This document shows, in pieces, positions 47,731-55,144 of a stretch of 64,000 nt of DNA. The translations under genes were made by a program, and so were the position numbers. The stretch spans positions 62,001 to 126,000 of the forward strand of contig NZ_JONK01000008.1 in assembly GCF_000711885.1 (NCBI RefSeq). Direction: 5' to 3'. This DNA comes from Chromobacterium haemolyticum DSM 19808 (GTDB taxonomy: Bacteria > Pseudomonadota > Gammaproteobacteria > Burkholderiales > Chromobacteriaceae). The notes beneath the pieces are model-generated. The model saw nothing but the letters and a program-made list of their open reading frames with translations. It did no database searches and had not been told where the DNA came from. Each line of letters starts with the position of its first letter. The first letter of the stretch is position 1.

Positions 47731-48578
47731 CCGCTCGGCTCCAATGCGCACGGCAGGGCCGGCGTCAACGCCACCACGGTGGTCCATCCCTGCCGGCGGC
47801 CATCCGACTGAATCTCAAGCGACAGCTCCACCCGCGACAAACGCATCCAATCCTCAACGCTGAGTTGATCCGCTTGTTCCCGCCAGGTCAGCTCCAGCGG
47901 CCGACAGGCATGGCGAACGCCAAAGCGCTGCCGCAACGCCGTAACGCCCGTTGCCAGCAATTGCGGCGGCTCCGCCGCGCGGCCGGGCCGGTTTTCCTCC
48001 AGCCATAAGGCATCGCCGTCGCCCTCCCTGCGCAGGACGTAACGCTGCGAAGCGATGGCCAATACCTCCAAGGAGGCGCTATCCGCGCCGCGCAACGGCC
48101 CCGCCGCAGCGTCCCCCTGCCAGGCCAGCACATGCGCGCCGGACTCCCGCCGCCATTGCAAGCCCGGTTCACCCTGCGTCAACAGCCTCAGACTAGAGCA
48201 ACTGGCCAATGCCGCTTCTTTCCAATCCGCCTCGCTGTGCCAACGCAACATGGTCTGCGTCGCCTCCTCCGTCACCGATACCGCCGCAGCGCTAACGCCG
48301 TAGCGAAAGCGCATGCCTTCCGGCGCCTCGAACCCGCGCCCTGGCGACTCCGCAGCTTGCGCGCACGCGAAGCGTCCATGCCTGCGCCAGCTCTCCGCCA
48401 GTTGCGCCAGCGCAAACTGCCCGTCCTGGTGTCGCCGCAAACGGCTCTCGAGCGCTCGCAGGCTACCCTGCATCGTCAACGCGCCTTGCAAGGCCAGCGC
48501 CAACACCAGCAGGCCCAGGCTCATCGCCACCATCATCTCCACCAGGGAAAAACCCTGGTCACGCACACCGGCGGCCAC
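47727..48578 (-). CDS. pilW: Type IV minor pilin PilW-like
   Basis: A 283-residue prepilin with the signal RDQG-FSLVEMMVAMSLGLLVLALALQ: processing after Gly, mature Phe, Glu at position 5. The remainder is a long soluble part as in PilW/GspJ. No ATG lies near; a GTG at 48578 has GAAGAG 8 bases ahead and overlaps nothing, while a GTG at 48566 gives a shorter leader. The frame is open further upstream inside pilV. Its end overlaps the pilX start. Confidence 0.87.
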   Translation of the reverse strand: MAAGVRDQGFSLVEMMVAMSLGLLVLALALQGALTMQGSLRALESRLRRHQDGQFALAQLAESWRRHGRFACAQAAESPGRGFEAPEGMRFRYGVSAAAVSVTEEATQTMLRWHSEADWKEAALASCSSLRLLTQGEPGLQWRRESGAHVLAWQGDAAAGPLRGADSASLEVLAIASQRYVLRREGDGDALWLEENRPGRAAEPPQLLATGVTALRQRFGVRHACRPLELTWREQADQLSVEDWMRLSRVELSLEIQSDGRRQGWTTVVALTPALPCALEPSG

Positions 48579-48580
48579 GG

Positions 48581-49027
48581 CTAAGGCTCTTCCAATGCCA
48601 GCACGTAACGACGAGCAAAACGACCGGGGCCATCTCCGCCCGCCCTCTCGTCCCAAGTCAACCGCACATAGACGACATCGCCCTGCTGCTCGCACAGCTC
48701 CGTCATCGCATTCAACGCGCCGCGGCACTGCCGCGCCTCAATGGCGTTTCCCCCCAAACCTTCCAGCCGCTGCCGCAAGCGCGACCAATCCGCCTGCTGT
48801 TGCGCAGCCGCCTGCGCCTCTTCCGTCTCCGGCCACAACAGCGCCGCTTCGCCCAGCTCCAGCGCTGCCGCAATCACCTCCGCTCTCAACAAGGCGTCGC
48901 GGCCATGCAGCAGGGCACGTAGCTGCACAGAGGACAGCGCCAACATTGAAACCATGACAACGAACAAGGCCAGCATGGTTTCCAGCAAAGCGCCGCCGCG
49001 CAAGGCGGACTCAGGCCGGGCAAGCAT
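48581..49027 (-). CDS. pilV: Type IV minor pilin PilV-like
   Basis: A 148-residue prepilin-like protein. The N terminus MLARPESALRGGALLETMLALFVVMVSML resembles the PilV/GspI signal with cleavage after Gly and Glu at mature position 5 (G-ALLETMLALF). Two Cys occur in the C-terminal half. The start overlaps the upstream fimT-like gene by 17 bases. Order and signal support the call. Confidence 0.85.
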   Translation of the reverse strand: MLARPESALRGGALLETMLALFVVMVSMLALSSVQLRALLHGRDALLRAEVIAAALELGEAALLWPETEEAQAAAQQQADWSRLRQRLEGLGGNAIEARQCRGALNAMTELCEQQGDVVYVRLTWDERAGGDGPGRFARRYVLALEEP

Positions 49028-49547
49028 GATCCGCCTTGCCGACTTCCGCACGTCCATAGCCGCTGACCGTCAGAATCAAACACAGACCCGCGCGCGGGCT
49101 TTCCAGCACCAGGCGAGCACCCTGCCCGCGCGCCAGCCGTCCGTCCGGCATGAATTGCAACTGGTCCCGCTCCGCGCGCATTCGCACCTTGCCCACGGCG
49201 AACACCAGCAGATGCAAGCGCTCCTGACTGTCGTAACCCGCCTGGACGCCGCCCTCCTTATCCGCGTAAACCAGGGCGCCACGGTCCCACACCTGCCGCT
49301 GCTTGGCACAGCCTTGCAATTGCAGGTTCCGCTTCAGGTTGGCCGCGCACACGTATACCGGACGGTTGCTACGCAGCGCCTCGCTGCGGGCAAAGTGCAA
49401 GAGATTGGCCATGGCTTGGGCGTGGCTGCGCAATTGCTGCGTCAACAACAAACGGCTCAGTCCCGGCGCGGCGATCGCCAAACACAGCAACATGATCGCC
49501 AGAACCGTCATGGCCTCAATCAGGGTGAAACCGATCTGAGTTCGCAT
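49011..49547 (-). CDS. fimT: Type IV minor pilin FimT/GspH-like
   Basis: A 178-residue prepilin with leader MRTQIG and the signal G-FTLIEAMTVLAIMLLCLAIAAPGL, followed by the GspH/FimT domain (AQAMANLLHFARSEALRSNRPVYVCAA near residue 45). It is the first gene of the minor pilin operon; minor pilins of this set prime pilus assembly, and FimT/FimU-type members can bind DNA in some species. The promoter was not identified in the roughly 180 bases before polA's terminator. Confidence 0.9.
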   Translation of the reverse strand: MRTQIGFTLIEAMTVLAIMLLCLAIAAPGLSRLLLTQQLRSHAQAMANLLHFARSEALRSNRPVYVCAANLKRNLQLQGCAKQRQVWDRGALVYADKEGGVQAGYDSQERLHLLVFAVGKVRMRAERDQLQFMPDGRLARGQGARLVLESPRAGLCLILTVSGYGRAEVGKADHACPA

Positions 49548-49678
49548 GTCAGACCCCGTCTCATTGGGAGTCTGGACAATATATTGAGCAAAGCGAGGCT
49601 AACGGAACCGATCTTGTTCCCGAAAACGCCAGACCAGCCAGGCATTTAGGCCAGGGCCAACAAAACGACATGGGCATG

Positions 49679-49706
49679 AAAAAAGCCAGCCTACCCGGCT
49701 GGCTTT
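49679..49706 (-). terminator. Rho-independent terminator of polA
   Basis: Read leftward, GCCAGCC and GGCTGGC form a 7 bp stem extended by A-T pairs around a 5-base loop, followed by six T. It starts 23 bases after the polA stop. Confidence 0.85.
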
Positions 49707-49728
49707 CAGATTACGATGCAAATCCCGC

Positions 49729-52497
49729 TCAGTGCGCGCTTTCCCAACTTTCCCCCGCGCCCACCTCCGCCAACAGCGGCACCTTGAGCTTGGCCACGCC
49801 GGCCATGATCTCAGGCAAACGCCGCTTAACCCGCTCCAACTCGGCTTCCGGCACTTCCAGCACCAGCTCGTCGTGCACCTGCATGATCAGTTTGCTGCCC
49901 ATGGCGTCGTCCTGCAGCCAGTTTTGCACCGCTATCATCGCCAGTTTGATCAGATCCGCCGCCGTACCCTGCATCGGCGCATTGATCGCCGCGCGCTCGG
50001 CGCCAGCGCGGCGCGCCTGATTCGAGAGCTTGATTTCCGGCAGATACAAGCGACGGCCAAACACGGTTTCAACATAACCTTGCTCGCGCGCGGTTTCGCG
50101 CGTGGTCTGCATATACTCCGCCACGCCCGGATAGCGCATGAAGTAACGATCGATGTATTGCTGGGCGGCGCTGCGCTCTATGTCCAGCTGCGCGGCCAGG
50201 CCAAACGCGCTCATGCCGTAGATCAGGCCGAAATTGATCGCCTTGGCGGCACGCCGCTGATCAGGGCTGACTTGGGACAATTCCACGCCGAACACCTCGG
50301 CGGCAGTGGCGCGGTGGATGTCCTCTCCGCTGGCGAAGGCTTGCAACATGCCGGCGTCGTCGGACAAATGCGCCATGATGCGTAGCTCAATCTGCGAATA
50401 GTCGGCGCTGACAATCACATGCCCCGGCGGCGCGATGAAAGCCTCCCGCACGCGACGCCCTTCCGGTGTGCGCACTGGAATGTTCTGAAGATTGGGATCC
50501 GAGCTGGCCAAGCGTCCGGTGATCGCTACCGCTTGGGCGTAATTAGTATGCACACGGCCGGTGGCAGCATTGATCAGCAGCGGCAATTTGTCAGTGTAGG
50601 TGGACTTGAGCTTGGCCAGGCCGCGATATTCCAGAATGCACTTGGGCAGGGGGTGGTCCAGCGCCAAGGCCTCCAACACCGACTCATCAGTGGAATAACC
50701 GCCGGACGGAGTCTTCTTCACGCCCTTGGTGGGAATGGCCAACTTGCCGAACAGGATTTCTTGCAACTGTTTGGGCGAGTTCAGATTAAACGGCTGGCCG
50801 GCCAATTCATAAGCCTGGCTCTCAAGCCGCAGCATTTCCGTACCCAATTGGTGGCTTTGCGCCGCTAGCCGGTCGCGGTCTATCAACACCCCATTTCGTT
50901 CCATCGTAAACAACACCTCGGCCACCGGCAGCTCGATGTCGCGGTAGACCTCGCGCAAGCGTCCTGTCAGCAGGCCGGAGAAGTATTGATTCAAGCGCAG
51001 CGTGATGTCGGCGTCCTCGGCCGCGTAGTTGGACGCAGTGTCCACGTCCACCTCGCCGAAGCCGATCTGCTTGGCGCCTTTGCCGCAAATCTCCTCGTAG
51101 CTGACCGTGGATTCGCCCAGGTGACGGCGCGCCAGATCGTCCATATTGTGGCGCTCATGGCTTTCCACCACATAGGAGGCCAGCAGGGAATCGTCGATCA
51201 CGCCCGCCAGGCGAATACCGTGATTGGCGAACACATGACGGTCGTACTTCAGGTTCTGGCCGCATTTTTTCCTGTTGGCGTCTTCCAGCCAAGGTTTGAG
51301 CTTGGCCAGGCTTTGCTCCAGATCCAATTGCTCAGGCGCCCCGGCATAGTGATGCCCCAACGGCAAATAGGCGGCCTCGCCGGAACGCACCGAGAAACTG
51401 ATGCCGATAATACGCGCCTGCATCTGGTCCAGACTCGTGGTCTCGGTGTCCAGCGATACCACGTCCGCCACCGCCAGCTTGGCCAGCCAGGCATCCAGTT
51501 GCTCAGCGACCAGAATGGTTTCATAACGTCGCTCCGCCACCGCCTCCGGCAGAGCCGGGCTGTCTTGCGCGACTTCAATGGCGAACAGGTCGTCCCCCTG
51601 GGCCCCGGCGGTGGTTTGCGCCACCGCGGGCATGTCTTCACCCTCGATCACCTCGCGGTAGAAAGTACGGAATCCCAATCCCTGATATAACTCGGCCAGC
51701 CGCGGCTTGTCCTTGACCCCATGCTGCAAGCTGTCCAGGCCGTAAGGCATGTCCGCGTTCAGATCGACATCGCACTTGATGGTGATCAGCTCGCGGCCCT
51801 TGGGCAGCCAGTCCAGCGCCGCGCGCAGGTTCTCGCCCACCTTGCCGCCCACCTCTTCCGCCTGTGCGATGATGGCGTCCAGACTGCCGTACTGCTCCAG
51901 CCACTTGACCGCCGTCTTGGGGCCACACTTGTCGACGCCCGGCACATTGTCCACCTTGTCGCCGATCAGGGTCAGGTAGTCGACGATCAATTCCGGCGGC
52001 ACGCCGAACTTGTCCTTGACCCCGTCGCGGTCGAAGGTTTCATTGGTCATGGTATTGACGATGGACACCAGGCCGTCCACCAATTGCGCCATGTCCTTGT
52101 CGCCGGTGGAGATGATTACCCTCATGCCGGCGGCCGCGCCGGCTCTCGCCAGCGTGCCGATCACGTCGTCGGCTTCCACCCCCGGCACTACCAGCATCGG
52201 CCAGCCCGAGGCTTGCACCACCTCATGGACCGCCGTAATCTGGGAGGCGAGTTCCTCCGGCATCGACGGGCGATTGGCCTTGTATTCGGGGTAAAGGTCG
52301 TCGCGAAACGTCTTGCCTTTGGCGTCGAAAACGCAGGCGCTATAATCGAACTGCACTTCCTTCTCCAGCCGCCTGAGCATGTTCACCATGCCGTAGACAG
52401 CCCCCACCGGGCGGCCATCCGGAGAGCGCAAATCGGGCATCGCGTGAAAGGCGCGGTACAAATAAGAAGAGCCGTCGATCAATAACAGTGTTTTCAT
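49729..52497 (-). CDS. polA: DNA polymerase I
   Basis: Repair and Okazaki-fragment polymerase, 922 residues. Domains in order: 5'-3' exonuclease (about 1-290; MKTLLLIDGSSYLYRAFHAM and VEADDVIGTLARAGAAAGM), 3'-5' proofreading exonuclease (about 310-500; the acidic VVSLDTETTSLDQM is intact) and family A polymerase with VIVSADYSQIELRIMAHLSDD near residue 690 and LIMQVHDELVLEVPEAE near 870. All three activities look preserved. Divergent from the LOG-family gene. Confidence 0.97.
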   Translation of the reverse strand: MKTLLLIDGSSYLYRAFHAMPDLRSPDGRPVGAVYGMVNMLRRLEKEVQFDYSACVFDAKGKTFRDDLYPEYKANRPSMPEELASQITAVHEVVQASGWPMLVVPGVEADDVIGTLARAGAAAGMRVIISTGDKDMAQLVDGLVSIVNTMTNETFDRDGVKDKFGVPPELIVDYLTLIGDKVDNVPGVDKCGPKTAVKWLEQYGSLDAIIAQAEEVGGKVGENLRAALDWLPKGRELITIKCDVDLNADMPYGLDSLQHGVKDKPRLAELYQGLGFRTFYREVIEGEDMPAVAQTTAGAQGDDLFAIEVAQDSPALPEAVAERRYETILVAEQLDAWLAKLAVADVVSLDTETTSLDQMQARIIGISFSVRSGEAAYLPLGHHYAGAPEQLDLEQSLAKLKPWLEDANRKKCGQNLKYDRHVFANHGIRLAGVIDDSLLASYVVESHERHNMDDLARRHLGESTVSYEEICGKGAKQIGFGEVDVDTASNYAAEDADITLRLNQYFSGLLTGRLREVYRDIELPVAEVLFTMERNGVLIDRDRLAAQSHQLGTEMLRLESQAYELAGQPFNLNSPKQLQEILFGKLAIPTKGVKKTPSGGYSTDESVLEALALDHPLPKCILEYRGLAKLKSTYTDKLPLLINAATGRVHTNYAQAVAITGRLASSDPNLQNIPVRTPEGRRVREAFIAPPGHVIVSADYSQIELRIMAHLSDDAGMLQAFASGEDIHRATAAEVFGVELSQVSPDQRRAAKAINFGLIYGMSAFGLAAQLDIERSAAQQYIDRYFMRYPGVAEYMQTTRETAREQGYVETVFGRRLYLPEIKLSNQARRAGAERAAINAPMQGTAADLIKLAMIAVQNWLQDDAMGSKLIMQVHDELVLEVPEAELERVKRRLPEIMAGVAKLKVPLLAEVGAGESWESAH

Positions 52498-52512
52498 AAA
52501 AAGAGGCAGAAT

Positions 52513-53241
52513 ATGAGCTTGTCCGATAAATTACCGCAAACCAGCGATCGTCACGCAATGATGCAGCGTTTCCGTTCCCGCGAAGCCTGGCATGTGATGA
52601 AGATAATGTCGGAGTTTGTCGATTCGGCGGAAGCCTTGCAAGGCATCATGCCGGCGGTGAGCATTTTTGGCAGCGCGCGCACGCCGCGCGACCACAAGTA
52701 TTACAAATTGACCGAAGAAGTCGCGCGCCTGCTGTCGGACTCGGGCTTCTCTGTCGTTTCCGGGGGCGGCCCCGGCATCATGGAAGCCGCCAATAAGGGA
52801 GCATTCTACGGCAGAAGCCCGTCCGTGGCGCTGAATATCGTGCTGCCGCATGAACAGAAACCCAATGAATACCAAGACCTGAGCATCAAGTTCAACCACT
52901 TCTTCAGCCGCAAGGTCATGTTCGTCAAACACGCCATCGCCTACGTGGTGATGCCGGGCGGCTTCGGCACGCTGGACGAAATGTTCGAGGCGCTGACGCT
53001 GATCCAGACCGGCAAGAGCCGCAAGATTCCGATCATTCTGTGCTGCAGGGAGTTCTGGGAAGGCCTGCTGGACTGGGTCAAGGACCGCTTGATCAGCGAG
53101 GGCATGATCAACCCCGACGACATGAATCTGATCCAACTGATCGACGATCCGCGGCAAATCGTCGAAACTATCTTCAAACATTACGAAACCCGCGGTTTTG
53201 AAGCGCTGCCCGAAGAGCGCGAACAACTGCTGCATCTTTAA
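52513..53241 (+). CDS. LOG-family protein (cytokinin riboside monophosphate phosphoribohydrolase-like)
   Basis: Rossmann-fold protein of 242 residues with both family motifs: SGGGPGIMEAANKGA near residue 84 and PGGFGTLDEMFEALTLIQTG near 149. LOG proteins cleave nucleoside 5'-monophosphates; bacterial members may act on purine nucleotides instead of cytokinins. Divergent from polA with only 15 bases between the start codons, so the promoters must overlap the coding regions. Confidence 0.9.
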   Translation: MSLSDKLPQTSDRHAMMQRFRSREAWHVMKIMSEFVDSAEALQGIMPAVSIFGSARTPRDHKYYKLTEEVARLLSDSGFSVVSGGGPGIMEAANKGAFYGRSPSVALNIVLPHEQKPNEYQDLSIKFNHFFSRKVMFVKHAIAYVVMPGGFGTLDEMFEALTLIQTGKSRKIPIILCCREFWEGLLDWVKDRLISEGMINPDDMNLIQLIDDPRQIVETIFKHYETRGFEALPEEREQLLHL

Positions 53242-53267
53242 AACTGATGACAATCAAGGACCACGCC

Positions 53268-53594
53268 ATGCGCCGCCTGCTCGCCGCCCTCGCCCTGCTG
53301 CCATTGACAGCCGCCTGGGCCGATACGCCCCCTCCCGCCAAGACTCCGGTGCCGCCGCCGCCGGCGATCAGCGAACAAAACGCCGCCACCGCGGAACCTG
53401 AGGTGCGCATCATTCAGAAGGGCGAAGACAAGATCGAGGAATACCGGCTCAACGGCCATTTGTACATGGTCAAGGTGACACCGTCGCACGGCGTGCCCTA
53501 CTACCTGATGGACGATAACGGCTCCGGCTCCATGAAACAGATCGATCCCGCCAACCGCATCATCATCCCGCGCTGGGTGCTGATCCGGTTCTGA
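53268..53594 (+). CDS. DUF2782 secreted protein
   Basis: A 108-residue exported protein: signal peptide (about 1-18, ending in AWA), a Pro-rich linker, then the DUF2782 domain (VRIIQKGEDKIEEYRLNGHLYMVKVTPSHGVPYYLMDDNG, split around residues 45-85). Function unknown. AAGGA is 8 bases before the ATG at 53268. It sits between the LOG gene and thrB, a neighbourhood often seen in betaproteobacteria. Confidence 0.85.
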   Translation: MRRLLAALALLPLTAAWADTPPPAKTPVPPPPAISEQNAATAEPEVRIIQKGEDKIEEYRLNGHLYMVKVTPSHGVPYYLMDDNGSGSMKQIDPANRIIIPRWVLIRF

Positions 53595-53604
53595 GAGGGC
53601 AACC

Positions 53605-54543
53605 ATGTCTGTTTACACCACGGTCAGCCATGACCAGATGCAGGAATGGCTCAAGCGTTACACCTTGGGCCAGCTGCTGGACTTGCAGGGCATCGCCTCC
53701 GGCATCACCAATACCAACTACTTCGTCACCACCACGCATGGCCGCTACGTGCTGACGCTGTTCGAAGCGCTGAAACTGCAGGAACTGCCCTATTACCTGA
53801 CGCTGATGAGCCACTTGGCGCGCCACGGCGTAGCCTGCCCGGCGCCGGTAGCCGACAATACAGACCAGTTCGCCTCGATGCTGGCCGGCAAACCGGCCTG
53901 CCTGGTCAGTTGCCTGGACGGCGCCGACGTCGCGCAGCCCACCCCGGCGCAATGTCGCGCCGTCGGCGAGATGCTGGCGCAAATGCATATCGCCGGCGCC
54001 ACCTTCCCCGGCAAGATGGCCAATCCCCGCGGCCCGCGCTGGTGGAGCGAAACCGCCCGCATGGTTTACCCCCGCATGGACGAAGACGCCGCCGCCTTGC
54101 TTCGCGAGGAGGTGCAGTTCCAGGACAGCCACCGCTTCGATCACCTGCCCTCGGGCGTGATCCACGCCGACTTGTTCCGCGACAATGTGCTATTGGACGG
54201 CGACCGCATAGCCGGCTTCATCGACTTCTACTACGCTTGCAACGACGTGCTACTCTACGACCTGGCCATCGCGGTCAACGACTGGGCACGCAACGATGAT
54301 CACAACATAGACGATGATCGCGCCGCCGCACTGCTTTCCGGCTACCAGTCTGAGCGCAAGCTCACACCGGAAGAGAAAAAGGCCTGGCCGCTGATGCTGC
54401 GCGCCGCCGCGCTGCGCTTCTGGGTGTCACGTCTGCAAGATCTGCATTTCCCGACAGCGGGCGAGATGACCTACACTAAAGAGCCGCAGGTTTTTCAGGC
54501 CGTTCTCAGCACCCATAGAACTCGTCTGCACTTTTGGACATAA
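53605..54543 (+). CDS. thrB: Homoserine kinase, APH-type
   Basis: Phosphorylates homoserine for threonine synthesis. The 312-residue product belongs to the aminoglycoside phosphotransferase-like ThrB of Pseudomonas and betaproteobacteria, with SGITNTNYFVTTTHGRYVLTLFE near residue 33, the catalytic loop GVIHADLFRDNVLLDGDRI near 187 and the metal-binding AGFIDFYYACNDVLLYDLAI near 207. GAGAGG precedes the ATG. Confidence 0.95.
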   Translation: MSVYTTVSHDQMQEWLKRYTLGQLLDLQGIASGITNTNYFVTTTHGRYVLTLFEALKLQELPYYLTLMSHLARHGVACPAPVADNTDQFASMLAGKPACLVSCLDGADVAQPTPAQCRAVGEMLAQMHIAGATFPGKMANPRGPRWWSETARMVYPRMDEDAAALLREEVQFQDSHRFDHLPSGVIHADLFRDNVLLDGDRIAGFIDFYYACNDVLLYDLAIAVNDWARNDDHNIDDDRAAALLSGYQSERKLTPEEKKAWPLMLRAAALRFWVSRLQDLHFPTAGEMTYTKEPQVFQAVLSTHRTRLHFWT

Positions 54544-54588
54544 ACCATAGTTAATCCGTCAAATAGCGCTCGTCATACAGCATTCACT

Positions 54589-54617
54589 TTGCTAAAGACA
54601 ATATACTGTCTTATGAT
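54589..54617 (+). promoter_or_regulatory. Sigma-70 promoter with an embedded palindrome, polysaccharide export module
   Basis: TTGCTA (54589-54594) and TATGAT (54612-54617) are separated by exactly 17 bases. The spacer is AAGACA-ATATAC-TGTCTT (54595-54612, last base shared with the -10), a perfect 6+6 palindrome that would be covered by any repressor binding it. It lies 62 bases before the small secreted-protein gene. Confidence 0.6.
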
Positions 54618-54679
54618 GCAGGCTGTAGTATCTTGCAAATATTCTTGTGTCCAACTTTCGAACATATAAGGACTTCATC

Positions 54680-54949
54680 ATGTTGAAAAAAATCATGCTG
54701 ATCGCTTTGGCTGGCGCACTTTCCGCTCCGGTATTCGCAGCGGAAGAAGCCGCTGCCACCTCCGCCGCGGGCTCTAGCGCTGCCGGTACCACCTCCGCAG
54801 CCGCCGCTGGCGCCGCCGGCACCACTGCTGGCATTGCTGGCTTGAGCGTTGGCACTATTGCTGCTATCGGCGCCGCTGTAGCAGCTGCCGTAGCTGTCTC
54901 GAGCAATAGCGACTCGTCGACCAGCCACTCCGCGACCACTCATCACTAA
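54680..54949 (+). CDS. Small Ala/Ser/Thr-rich secreted protein, YjbE/GfcA-like
   Basis: An 89-residue product with a signal peptide (MLKKIMLIALAGALSAPVFA) and a mature part made almost only of Ala, Gly, Ser and Thr, with a hydrophobic GLSVGTIAAIGAAVAAAVAV stretch and a His/Ser/Thr-rich tail. It resembles in composition and position YjbE and GfcA, the small first members of the yjbEFGH and gfc exopolysaccharide operons, whose roles are unknown. AAGGAC precedes the ATG. A large hairpin separates it from the next gene. Confidence 0.75.
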   Translation: MLKKIMLIALAGALSAPVFAAEEAAATSAAGSSAAGTTSAAAAGAAGTTAGIAGLSVGTIAAIGAAVAAAVAVSSNSDSSTSHSATTHH

Positions 54950-54962
54950 CAGCTCAACCATT

Positions 54963-54985
54963 TGGCCTGATGATTGCTTAGGCCA
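54963..54985 (+). other. Small hairpin after the YjbE-like gene
   Basis: TGGCCT and AGGCCA are perfect complements around an 11-base loop, directly after the stop codon. With no T tract it is more likely an mRNA stabilising element or part of the larger structure that follows. Confidence 0.4.
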
Positions 54986-55004
54986 GGTGGACTTAGCTGT
55001 ATTA

Positions 55005-55046
55005 ATCAGGCAGCTTATCTTCAACAAATAAAGATAACTGCCTGAT
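55005..55046 (+). terminator. Large hairpin, probable attenuator between the YjbE-like and YjbH-PAP2 genes
   Basis: ATCAGGCAG and TTATCTT pair with AAGATAA and CTGCCTGAT, a 16 bp stem with a single unpaired C and a 9-base loop. It is followed by GCTTTATTCTAT, a weak T-rich run. It probably ends part of the transcripts, letting the small gene be expressed more strongly than the export genes. Confidence 0.6.
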
Positions 55047-55144
55047 GCTTTATTCTATATTCCATTATAATTTTGAGCTATGTGGCGCCCCGAAACATCA
55101 CACCCTCATAGCACCATAGAAAATTCAAATAATTCAAAAATATT

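Noticed and set aside
54545-55144. RfaH ops/JUMPstart element ahead of the polysaccharide module
   Set aside because: No GGCGGTAG-like sequence was found between thrB and the YjbH-PAP2 gene.
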